Shown: one piece after another, positions 31,047 through 37,573 of the stretch | How positions within the stretch are numbered: the stretch's first letter is position 1 | Layout: every line of letters starts with the position of its first letter | Assembly (NCBI GenBank): GCA_903916595.1 | Contig: CAIWXI010000040.1 | Location: 1 to 40,206, forward strand | Length of the DNA stretch: 40,206 nt | Reading direction: 5' to 3' | Source of the DNA: an uncultured Bacteroidales bacterium | GTDB taxonomy: Bacteria > Bacteroidota > Bacteroidia > Bacteroidales > FEN-979 | Made by a program: the position numbers and the translations under genes | Notes under the pieces: model-generated | Told to the model about the DNA's origin: nothing | Seen by the model: the letters and a program-made list of their open reading frames with translations, nothing else | Databases searched by the model: none

Positions 31047-32165
31047 AATCGCTTCCACCATCCTTCCCCAGGAGTACTTCTGCTTTTCAATGGCCGCATT
31101 AGCCGAGAACCCGGCTTCACTGCCTGAGGAATAGAATTCGAGTATGGCCGCTGCCAGTGCAGAGGGATCGGGCTGAACCACGTATCCGACTTTGCCGTGT
31201 GGCACAAACTCGGCCAGTCCGCCTACACCGGTGATGATCATCGGCTTGTCGAAATGGTAGGCGATCTGCGTAACCCCGCTCTGGGTAGCACTTTTGTAAG
31301 GCTGGACAATCACATCCGCCGAGCAGAAATAGTTTACAACCTGGCTGTCGGGAATAAAATCGTTGCTCATGATCACCGTCTGTTCCAGCGCATGTTTTTT
31401 AATGATCTCATGGTAGGGAGCAGGATCGCAGTAAAATTCGCCAGCGACCAGGAGCTTGATACCGGAGTTCTTTAAGGCTTCGGCGCCGAAGGCTTCTAGC
31501 AGCAGATCCAATCCCTTGTAATCTCTGATAAAGCCAAAGAAAAGCGCGTATTTTGAGGAGGAGTCGAGACCAAGTTTTTTCTTTGCTTCGTCTTTGCTGA
31601 TGGCCGCACCGAAATTGTCGTAAAGGGGATGCGGGCACCAGATTTTTGGCTTACGTGCATCGAATGTCTCAAGATCGGCCATCACGCTATGAGACATGGC
31701 CACAAAGCCATCCGCAGAGTTAATAAAATAAGATGATAACAGCCGGTCGCCGGGGCGTTTTTCATGAGGGATGATGTTATCGATCACCGAGACCACCCGG
31801 GTATGGCCGTTGCTTCTAACGCGGCGGCAGACGGTCCCCAGGCAGGGTGCCATGAATGGCATCCAGTATTTCACGATGACCAGGTCGGGCCGTTGTTTCG
31901 CGATCTGATGGCCAACCGAAAGCCAGTTCAGGGGGTTTACCGAATTCAGCTTAGCCTCTATCGGCAGGCCTTCAGGCGCGGGCTCTGAGGAATACTGGGT
32001 TTTTCCGGGGAACAAAATCGAAGGGTACTGCAGACTGAAAGTAACAATTGAAGCATCTGAGCCCAGGCTGATATATTCACGCACCAGTCGCTCGTTGAAT
32101 GTTGCAAGGCCTCCCCTGAGCGGGTATGCCGAACCGATTAAGACCACTTTCTCCGGGACTGTCAT
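31026..32165 (-). CDS. Glycosyltransferase family 4 protein
   Basis: A 379-residue GT-B-fold glycosyltransferase, presumably cytosolic or membrane-associated. The acceptor domain begins VVLIGSAYPLRGGLATFNERLVREY. The donor domain has YALFFGFIRDYKGLDLLLEAF and the donor-binding FIPDSQVVNYFCSADVIVQPYKSATQSGVTQIAYHFDKPMIIT, where GVTQIAYHFDKP replaces the classical EX7E block. Context (two glycosyltransferases and the GDP-heptose genes) suggests synthesis of a heptose-containing surface glycan, but the donor sugar is not visible in the sequence. It starts 7 bases after the kinase stop. The C-terminal QMAKW and the TGA stop come from octamer repeats. Confidence 0.87.
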   Translation of the reverse strand: MTVPEKVVLIGSAYPLRGGLATFNERLVREYISLGSDASIVTFSLQYPSILFPGKTQYSSEPAPEGLPIEAKLNSVNPLNWLSVGHQIAKQRPDLVIVKYWMPFMAPCLGTVCRRVRSNGHTRVVSVIDNIIPHEKRPGDRLLSSYFINSADGFVAMSHSVMADLETFDARKPKIWCPHPLYDNFGAAISKDEAKKKLGLDSSSKYALFFGFIRDYKGLDLLLEAFGAEALKNSGIKLLVAGEFYCDPAPYHEIIKKHALEQTVIMSNDFIPDSQVVNYFCSADVIVQPYKSATQSGVTQIAYHFDKPMIITGVGGLAEFVPHGKVGYVVQPDPSALAAAILEFYSSGSEAGFSANAAIEKQKYSWGRMVEAIGQMAKW

Positions 32166-32172
32166 GGTCTGA

Positions 32173-33363
32173 TTACAAGGCTGTGGGAATGGTGAACCGG
32201 AAAACAGAGCCGAACCCTTTCAGGCTCTCCACTTTAAGGGTACCCTTGTTAAGACCTACAAATTCCTGGCAAAGGTGAAGGCCCAGTCCGGTTCCTTTTT
32301 CCCCGGAAGTCCCCAGGGAAGTCTGTGCTTTATCGAGCCGGAACAGGTTTTCAAGGACTTCGGGCGACATCCCGAGCCCATTATCCTGAACTGTTATTTC
32401 CACATTGTTTTCTTTCGGGATCATGATCACCTGCACCTCCCCACCAGGCTGAGTGAACTTGATGGCATTCGAGATCAGGTTCCGCAGAACCACCCTGATC
32501 ATGTTTTTATCGGCCAGCACGTTAAAAGGAGTGATATTCAGAGCAGACAGTTTGATCTGTTTATCGAGGGCGTATGGTTTGTAAAAGACCATCACATCCT
32601 GAATCGCCTCCTCGAGGTTAAAATCGACCGGCTCAGGAACCATGCGGCCCGATTGAACCCGGGCCCATTGAAGCAGGTTATCGAGCAGCCTCAGATAATT
32701 TCGCGAAAGATCATGAAGGCTCTGAAGGATCTCTTCCTGCTGCAGTGTGTCGAGCAGGTCCATATCGGTACGTAATACCTCCGAAAGTGATATCAGAGTG
32801 GTTATCGGGCTGCGCAGGTCGTGAGCGATGATAGAGAAAAACTTATCTTTGGTGGCATTCAGCTCGGTAAGTTCATGCTTTTGTTTTTCAAGAATATTTT
32901 TCTGCTGAAGGATCTCAGTATTCTGCGAAACAAGCTGCTCCTCAATCACGTTCATATCCCTGAGCCGGCGCACCAGGGCTTTCAGTATACCCCTGAAAAC
33001 AGTATTCTCATTCTGGGTGATCCTGTGAAATTCCTCCTGATCAAAACGCAGCAGAAAAGTATGCGAAAGCGCCGTAACCGTGGCCGACCTTTCCTGCTGG
33101 TCGAGGAGATAATATTTCCCGAAAACATCCCCCGATTTAAGAACAGTGAAAATATATTCTCCATCGTGAACCTTAACGCGCCCGTCGCGGATGATATACA
33201 TCGAATCGCCCAGTTCGCCTTTGAGAACGATGTGGTCCCCTTCCGAAACCTCCATCTCAGTAAGGCTTTCGGCAACCCGGGACAAAAGTTCATCTGGCGA
33301 TTCCTCGAAAATAAGCACCTTTTTCAGGAACCTGACCCTGCGTTCTATATCTTTTGAATCCAT
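32173..33363 (-). CDS. Histidine kinase with N-terminal cyclic-nucleotide-binding-like domain
   Basis: A 396-residue soluble sensor kinase. Residues about 20-130 form a cNMP-binding-like beta barrel (DHIVLKGELGDSMYIIRDGRVKV, DVFGKYYLLDQQERSATV). The phosphate-binding cassette usually reads FGE..AL...RAATV; here Lys83 replaces the glutamate that contacts the ribose, so cyclic nucleotide binding is doubtful. A coiled linker (140-172) leads to HisKA with His181 (IIAHDLRSPITTL). The HATPase part has the N box RVVLRNLISNAIKFT, G1 VQDNGLGMS and G2 GTGLGLHLCQEF. No membrane segment and no response regulator is nearby. It is the third gene of a DUF4199-GT2-kinase-GT4 unit, with gaps of 18 bases before and 7 after. 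Confidence 0.9.
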   Translation of the reverse strand: MDSKDIERRVRFLKKVLIFEESPDELLSRVAESLTEMEVSEGDHIVLKGELGDSMYIIRDGRVKVHDGEYIFTVLKSGDVFGKYYLLDQQERSATVTALSHTFLLRFDQEEFHRITQNENTVFRGILKALVRRLRDMNVIEEQLVSQNTEILQQKNILEKQKHELTELNATKDKFFSIIAHDLRSPITTLISLSEVLRTDMDLLDTLQQEEILQSLHDLSRNYLRLLDNLLQWARVQSGRMVPEPVDFNLEEAIQDVMVFYKPYALDKQIKLSALNITPFNVLADKNMIRVVLRNLISNAIKFTQPGGEVQVIMIPKENNVEITVQDNGLGMSPEVLENLFRLDKAQTSLGTSGEKGTGLGLHLCQEFVGLNKGTLKVESLKGFGSVFRFTIPTAL

Positions 33364-33381
33364 AGGATGTTTAATAATGTA

Positions 33382-34320
33382 TCAGAAGCCGGTTTTCTTT
33401 TCAACCAGGTAATGATTTCGGTCAGCGGAGTTCCGGCTGACCAGTTCGCCCAGAAAACCCGCTATAAATAGCTGGGTACCCAGGATCATGGCAAGCAGTC
33501 CGAAGAAAAACAGCGGCCTCTCGGTCATTTTGAAAGCCTGGTGAAAAAACTTTTCATACGCCAGGTATAGGGCAATGAACATACCACCGGTAAATAAAAA
33601 ACTCCCCCATAAACCAAAGAAATGCATGGGTCGCTTAGCGAACCGCGACATGAACGAGATGGTGAGCAGGTCGAGATACCCCTTATAAAAACGATCCAGT
33701 CCGAATTTCGTTTTGCCGTATTTACGTTTCTGATGGCGGACTACCTTTTCCCCGATTTTCCTGAATCCTGCCCATTTGGCGAGAAACGGGATGTAGCGGT
33801 GCATATCGCCATAAACCTCTATGCTTTTGATCACTGATTTGCGGTATGCTTTAAGGCCGCAGTTGAAGTCGTGCAGCTTGATCCCCGACATCCTCCGGGC
33901 CGACCAGTTATAAAACCGGGTCGGAACGGTCTTGGTAATCGGGTCATGCCGTTTTTTCTTCCAGCCTGAGACCAGATCAAATCCATCTTTTTTAATCATA
34001 CTGTAAAGCTCGGGAATCTCGTCGGGACTGTCCTGCAGATCAGCATCCATCGTAATAACCACATCGCCCGAGGCTTCCTGGAAAGCGACGTTCAAAGCGG
34101 CGGCCTTGCCATAGTTACGTCTGAATTTGATACCGCGGATGGCAGGACTCTTTACCGATAGATCTTCGATGATCTGCCAGGAATTGTCGGAACTGCCGTC
34201 ATCAACAAAAATAATTTCCCAGGAGAACTTGTTTTCAAGCATCACCTTTTCAATCCAGCCGGCCAGTTCCGGAAGAGACTCTTCTTCGTTCAGAAGGGGT
34301 ATTACAACAGAAATATCCAT
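33382..34320 (-). CDS. Family 2 glycosyltransferase, DPM1/GtrB-like, with two C-terminal helices
   Basis: A 312-residue membrane-anchored glycosyltransferase likely to transfer a sugar from a nucleotide donor to a polyprenyl phosphate on the cytosolic face. The GT-A domain has the start ISVVIPLLNEEESLPEL, the donor motif IIFVDDGSSDNSW, the metal motif VITMDADLQDSPDEIPEL, and NCGLKAYRKSVI. Two transmembrane helices follow (FFGLWGSFLFTGGMFIALYLAY, LFFFGLLAMILGTQLFIAGFLGEL), the usual layout of undecaprenyl-phosphate glycosyltransferases. It begins 8 bases after DUF4199. Confidence 0.92.
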   Translation of the reverse strand: MDISVVIPLLNEEESLPELAGWIEKVMLENKFSWEIIFVDDGSSDNSWQIIEDLSVKSPAIRGIKFRRNYGKAAALNVAFQEASGDVVITMDADLQDSPDEIPELYSMIKKDGFDLVSGWKKKRHDPITKTVPTRFYNWSARRMSGIKLHDFNCGLKAYRKSVIKSIEVYGDMHRYIPFLAKWAGFRKIGEKVVRHQKRKYGKTKFGLDRFYKGYLDLLTISFMSRFAKRPMHFFGLWGSFLFTGGMFIALYLAYEKFFHQAFKMTERPLFFFGLLAMILGTQLFIAGFLGELVSRNSADRNHYLVEKKTGF

Positions 34321-34328
34321 TTTTAAAT

Positions 34329-34859
34329 TTATAAGGCGGATGTGGGAGCGTTGGGATCAGGCTTTTTAAGAAAAATAGCAGCAATCAAACCCAGGATAGC
34401 AGAGACCAAGGCATAAGCACCTAATCCAAAGACCGTCATCAGCCCGGGGGTCGTGAATTTGCGGGTCATGTCGAGAGCCGCTTCGATCTGATCTTCGGTA
34501 AGGTTTTTATCCTGCATCTGTACCCTTGCCTGTTCAATGATCTCGTTGATCATTCCCGGGTTGATGTACTGAATAAAAATAAAAGAATAAATAGTCACGA
34601 GAACCCCGGCAATCATCCCGATGATAAAACTGGAAGTGAATGCCTGCCCGTATGTCATAAAGCCATTATCGGTTTTTTTTCTGTATTCCAGAGTTCCCCA
34701 AACCATCCCACCGAGCAGGAATAAATAGGAGATAGAGCTAACCCACTTGTTCATGTATAGATTTGCAATGTACATAAGCAGACTGTATACGATAACGACA
34801 GCCCCGGTGATTAAACCGTACGTAAGGGCATTGACTGCGACAGATTGTTTTTTTTCCAT
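34329..34859 (-). CDS. DUF4199 family membrane protein
   Basis: A 176-residue inner-membrane protein of the DUF4199 family with four predicted helices (LTYGLITGAVVIVYSLLMYI, SISYLFLLGGMVWGTLEY, FTSSFIIGMIAGVLVTIYSFIFI, GLMTVFGLGAYALVSAILGLIAAIF). A soluble helical segment rich in acidic residues lies between helices 3 and 4. The function is unknown. In Bacteroidota it is often next to a DPM1-like glycosyltransferase, as here, which suggests a shared role in lipid-linked sugar handling. It is the first gene of the minus-strand unit, with a TATGTTTG element 27 bases upstream. Confidence 0.85.
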   Translation of the reverse strand: MEKKQSVAVNALTYGLITGAVVIVYSLLMYIANLYMNKWVSSISYLFLLGGMVWGTLEYRKKTDNGFMTYGQAFTSSFIIGMIAGVLVTIYSFIFIQYINPGMINEIIEQARVQMQDKNLTEDQIEAALDMTRKFTTPGLMTVFGLGAYALVSAILGLIAAIFLKKPDPNAPTSAL

Positions 34860-34885
34860 GGCGTTGAAATTTTACTGGTTCACTA

Positions 34886-34893
34886 CAAACATA
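34886..34893 (-). promoter_or_regulatory. -7 promoter element (TATGTTTG) for the DUF4199-glycosyltransferase unit
   Basis: On the minus strand TATGTTTG ends 26 nt before the DUF4199 ATG. A TTG at optimal distance is not present. It is divergent from the SRP RNA promoter, 20 bases away. Confidence 0.45.
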
Positions 34894-34912
34894 CGAAAAA
34901 AACAATTTCCTC

Positions 34913-34941
34913 TTGAATTGGCTTGAATTTTTATACCTTTG
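34913..34941 (+). promoter_or_regulatory. Promoter of the SRP RNA gene
   Basis: TTG at 34913-34915, 18-base spacer, TACCTTTG at 34934-34941. The RNA start is 4-5 nt later. The 18 bases at 34928-34945 are identical to those at the tRNA-Lys promoter (35738-35755). Confidence 0.7.
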
Positions 34942-34945
34942 CACC

Positions 34946-35042
34946 GGGTAAGTCTTATACGACCAGCTCCCTACAAAATCCCCCAGGTTCGGAAGGAAGC
35001 AAGGGTAAGTTGGTTGAGCGGTGCGATATAAGGGGCTTACCC
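34946..35042 (+). ncRNA. ffs: Signal recognition particle RNA (4.5S-type, small)
   Basis: A 97-nt RNA. The terminal helix pairs GGGTAAG at 34946-34952 with CTTACCC at 35036-35042. The central SRP54 (Ffh)-binding domain is unmistakable: CCCAGGTTCGGAAGGAAGCAAGGG, with the GGAA-type tetraloop in the apical hairpin and the asymmetric internal loop AGGTTCG/AAGCAAGGG order. It has no Alu domain, as expected for this group. It guides nascent membrane and secreted proteins to the membrane with Ffh and FtsY. A strong -7/-33 promoter lies directly upstream and a run of nine T (35044-35052) follows. Ends are estimated to within a few bases. Confidence 0.93.
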
Positions 35043-35052
35043 ATTTTTTTTT
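35043..35052 (+). terminator. T-run terminator of the SRP RNA
   Basis: The GC-rich end of the SRP RNA closing helix is followed by an uninterrupted run of nine T, so the RNA's own terminal stem serves as the terminator hairpin. One AAATGGTG unit follows at 35053 and could pair with CCATTT before the run. Confidence 0.6.
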
Positions 35053-35071
35053 AAATGGTGAAATCAATAAT

Positions 35072-35683
35072 ATGCTTCTGAAGGTACATCCGGATAATCC
35101 GGGGGAAAGGCATTTAAAGATCATCACCGACTGTCTCAAGAGCGGGGGTGTGATCATCTATCCTACCGATACGGTTTATGGATTGGGGTGTGATATTACA
35201 AAGATCAAGGCGGTTGACCGGGTAGCGCAAATCAAGGGGATCAAAAGAGAGAAAGCGAATTTTTCGTTTATATGCCATAGCCTCAGTCAGCTGGCAGACT
35301 ATACCCGGCCTATCAATAACGACATTTTCCGTCTGATGCGCAGAACACTTCCTGGTCCTTATACCTATATATTAAAGGCCAACAATAACGTTCCGCATTT
35401 TTTCCAGAGTAAAAAAAAGAGCGTCGGCATAAGAATACCTAACCATAAAGTGCCTCTGGAAATCGTTGAAAAGCTGGGTAATCCTATCATGACTACTTCT
35501 ATTCACTCCGACAACAGTTTTATCGAATACCCGGTAGATCCTGAAGAAATTTACGAAAGATTCAAAAAACTGGTTGATATCGTGATCGATTCGGGCCATT
35601 CTGGCGATATTCCCTCCACCGTAATCGACTGCAGGGACGATGTAGCGGTAGTTCTCAGGCAGGGTAAGGGTGAAATTTCATAA
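35072..35683 (+). CDS. YciO/Sua5/YrdC family protein (threonylcarbamoyl-AMP synthase-like)
   Basis: A 203-residue single-domain protein of the YrdC fold. The signature is VIIYPTDTVYGLGCDI, and nucleotide/threonine-pocket residues occur in KRE...FSFICHSLSQLADYTRP, TLPGPYTYILKANNNVP, KKSVGIRIPNH and the C-terminal IPSTVIDCRDD. YrdC/Sua5 make threonylcarbamoyl-AMP for the t6A37 modification of ANN-decoding tRNAs. Length and the N terminus (LKVHPDNPGERHLKIITDCLK) look more like the YciO subgroup, whose activity is weaker or uncertain. An upstream in-frame start at 35021 would lie inside the SRP RNA and is rejected. The next gene is tRNA-Lys(UUU), itself a t6A substrate. Confidence 0.88.
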   Translation: MLLKVHPDNPGERHLKIITDCLKSGGVIIYPTDTVYGLGCDITKIKAVDRVAQIKGIKREKANFSFICHSLSQLADYTRPINNDIFRLMRRTLPGPYTYILKANNNVPHFFQSKKKSVGIRIPNHKVPLEIVEKLGNPIMTTSIHSDNSFIEYPVDPEEIYERFKKLVDIVIDSGHSGDIPSTVIDCRDDVAVVLRQGKGEIS

Positions 35684-35699
35684 GGTTTATAACTTGTAC

Positions 35700-35734
35700 T
35701 TCGTAATTAGTAATTCGTAATTTGTAATTTGTAC
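35700..35734 (-). repeat. Heptamer tandem array, 5 units of TTNGTAA type
   Basis: Five contiguous 7-bp units: TTCGTAA, TTAGTAA, TTCGTAA, TTTGTAA, TTTGTAC. The reverse complement of TTCGTAA is TTACGAA, so this is the inverted, more diverged form of the TTACGAT unit. It begins 17 bases after the YciO/Sua5 stop and ends 9 bases before the tRNA -7 element. Confidence 0.82.
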
Positions 35735-35751
35735 TTTTTTTTATACCTTTG
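35722..35751 (+). promoter_or_regulatory. Promoter of tRNA-Lys and the downstream ketoacyl synthase gene
   Basis: TTG at 35722-35724, 19-base spacer, TACCTTTG at 35744-35751. The TTG falls inside the fourth unit of the adjacent heptamer array. Confidence 0.65.
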
Positions 35752-35754
35752 CAC

Positions 35755-35768
35755 CCTCATTTTTGAGG
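35755..35768 (+). other. Small hairpin in the 5' leader of tRNA-Lys
   Basis: CCTCA, loop TTTT, TGAGG: a 5-bp perfect stem that ends 1 base before the tRNA acceptor stem. It would be part of the precursor removed by RNase P. Confidence 0.5.
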
Positions 35769-35769
35769 C

Positions 35770-35842
35770 GACTCAGTAGCTCAGCAGGTAGAGCATCGCC
35801 CTTTTAAGGCGGGGGTCTTGGGTTCGAATCCCAACTGGGTCA
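35770..35842 (+). tRNA. tRNA-Lys, anticodon TTT
   Basis: A 73-nt cloverleaf. The acceptor stem pairs GACTCAG with CTGGGTC, the D arm has GCTC/GAGC, the anticodon stem TCGCC/GGCGG (last pair a mismatch-type T-G) encloses loop CTTTTAA with anticodon TTT, and the T arm is TTGGG/CCCAA with loop TTCGAAT. The discriminator is A at 35842. CCA is not encoded (the next bases are CAA). The following coding sequence starts 3 nt after the discriminator base. Confidence 0.97.
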
Positions 35843-35845
35843 CAA

Positions 35846-36943
35846 ATGAATTCAGTCAGACAAGAATCTTATTATTCTGTAATTACAGGATCGGGGAGAT
35901 ATATACCTGATCGTATTATTAAGAATGAACAATTTCTTGACAATGAATTTTTTGATAACGCCGGCGAAAAAATCACCAAGTCGAATGACGATATCATCGA
36001 TAAATTCAAACAGATTACCGAGATAGAGGAAAGAAGATATATCGATGACCTTCATGTAACTTCCGACATGGGATTTTTTGCTGCCCATGATGCCATCCAA
36101 TCTTCGGGCATTGATAAGGAAACTCTCGATTACATTATTGTTGCGCATAATTTCGGGGATGTAAAAAAGGATAACCTGAAATCAGACATGGTTCCGACCC
36201 TGGCTGCAAGGATTAAATATAAGCTGGGTATCGAAAATCCATACACCGTAGCTTACGATCTTGCATTTGGTTGCCCGGGATGGCTTCAGGCGATCATTCA
36301 CGCAGACTATTTCCTGAAATCAGGGGATGCGAAAAAAATCCTGGTCATTGGAGCGGAAGCTTTATCGCGGGTTTCAGATCCTCACGACATCGACAGTATG
36401 TTATATTCCGATGGCTCGGGAGCTGTTATTCTTACTGCCGTAAAAAGCGATGTGCCATTGGGGATCTTAGGCCATTGTACCCGGTCAGATACCATTCAGC
36501 ATGCCAATTTGCTGAGGATGGAGAAATCATATAATCCGGAATTCGGAAGCGATGATATTTTTCTGAAAATGAATGGCCGTAAATTATATGAATATGCGCT
36601 GAACACGGTTCCCCAGTCAGTGAAAGATTGTATCGACAAATCGGGGGTTCCCATTGCAATGATTAAAAAAGTGCTGATCCATCAGGCCAATGCCAAAATG
36701 GATGAGGCCATCTTGTCGCGTCTTTTTAAACTTTACGGTATTGAAACAATTCCGGTCGGTATAATGCCAATGACCATCTCTTTGCTGGGAAATAATTCTG
36801 TTGCGACCATACCGGTTTTATACGACTTGCTTGTAAAAGGAGAATTGGAAGGACACCATTTATCGGGCGGCGATTATTGTGTGTTTGCCTCAGTAGGCGC
36901 CGGAATGAACGTTAATGTTATTGTTTACCGTACCCCGTATTAG
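35846..36943 (+). CDS. 3-oxoacyl-ACP synthase III (FabH-like) family protein
   Basis: A 365-residue thiolase-fold condensing enzyme. The catalytic triad is recognisable: Cys143 in DLAFGCPGWLQ, His279 in IHQANAKMDEAIL, Asn316 in LLGNNSVA. SDGSGAVILTA and the C-terminal GDYCVFASVGAGMNVNVIVY are also typical of the family. It is about 45 residues longer than E. coli FabH, and the insertions near residues 30-60 and 230-250 resemble FabH-like proteins of secondary or specialised lipid metabolism, so it may not be the housekeeping FabH. The only plausible start is ATG 35846, 3 nt after the tRNA-Lys 3' end; there is no separate leader or promoter. It ends 21 bases before cysC. Confidence 0.88.
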   Translation: MNSVRQESYYSVITGSGRYIPDRIIKNEQFLDNEFFDNAGEKITKSNDDIIDKFKQITEIEERRYIDDLHVTSDMGFFAAHDAIQSSGIDKETLDYIIVAHNFGDVKKDNLKSDMVPTLAARIKYKLGIENPYTVAYDLAFGCPGWLQAIIHADYFLKSGDAKKILVIGAEALSRVSDPHDIDSMLYSDGSGAVILTAVKSDVPLGILGHCTRSDTIQHANLLRMEKSYNPEFGSDDIFLKMNGRKLYEYALNTVPQSVKDCIDKSGVPIAMIKKVLIHQANAKMDEAILSRLFKLYGIETIPVGIMPMTISLLGNNSVATIPVLYDLLVKGELEGHHLSGGDYCVFASVGAGMNVNVIVYRTPY

Positions 36944-36964
36944 TCTCTATTGCTATCCCCTCTA

Positions 36965-37573
36965 ATGAAACTTCAGAATCAGCATATTTATCCGAGCGAA
37001 TCGCTCAAACTCAGCAGGGACCTCAAAGAAAAGCAACTTCATCAGCGCTCAAAGATCATCTGGATGACAGGTCTCTCGGGAGCAGGCAAAACCACGCTTT
37101 CGTATGCACTTGAATCGGCTTTGCATGGCATGGGGTATTTTATCCAGACCCTCGACGGGGATAACGTGCGAACGGGGATCAACAAAAATCTGGGATTTTC
37201 CGACGACGACCGCTACGAGAACATCCGCCGTATTGCCGAAGTCTCAAAACTGTTCCTGAACTGCGGCATCATCACAATCGCCAGCTTTATCAGTCCCACC
37301 AATGAAATACGCGATATGGCCCGGACTATTATCGGCAAAGACGACTTTATAGAATTCTTTGTCAACGCCCCCCTTGAAGTCTGCGAATCCCGCGATGTAA
37401 AAGGGCTATACGAAAAAGCCCGAAGAGGCGAGATAAAGGAATTCACCGGGATCAACGCTCCATACGAAATCCCGGTAAACCCGGCTCTGGAAATACGTAC
37501 CGACCTGCTGTCGATAGATGGATCAGTAAAGCAAATGATTGATTTCCTTCTCCCGCTTATACAATGCCGTTAA
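36965..37573 (+). CDS. cysC: Adenylylsulfate kinase (APS kinase)
   Basis: A 202-residue P-loop kinase converting adenosine 5'-phosphosulfate to PAPS with ATP. Walker A is MTGLSGAGKTTLS. The APS-binding segment is TLDGDNVRTGINKNLGFSDDDRYENIRRIAEVSKLFLNCGIITIASFISP, followed by FFVNAPLEVCESRDVKGLYEKARRGEIKEFTGINAPYE, all hallmark CysC blocks. A TTG at 36950 is an alternative start, but ATG 36965 is preferred. No sulfate adenylyltransferase gene is adjacent, so PAPS may serve sulfation or assimilation elsewhere. It is probably cotranscribed with the ketoacyl synthase gene. Its stop codon overlaps the stop codon of the oppositely oriented SPFH gene. Confidence 0.95.
   Translation: MKLQNQHIYPSESLKLSRDLKEKQLHQRSKIIWMTGLSGAGKTTLSYALESALHGMGYFIQTLDGDNVRTGINKNLGFSDDDRYENIRRIAEVSKLFLNCGIITIASFISPTNEIRDMARTIIGKDDFIEFFVNAPLEVCESRDVKGLYEKARRGEIKEFTGINAPYEIPVNPALEIRTDLLSIDGSVKQMIDFLLPLIQCR

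Noticed and set aside
35021-35071. A longer start for the YciO/Sua5 protein
   Set aside because: The extra 17 codons lie within the SRP RNA and its T run, and the family N terminus begins at MLLKVHPDNP (35072).
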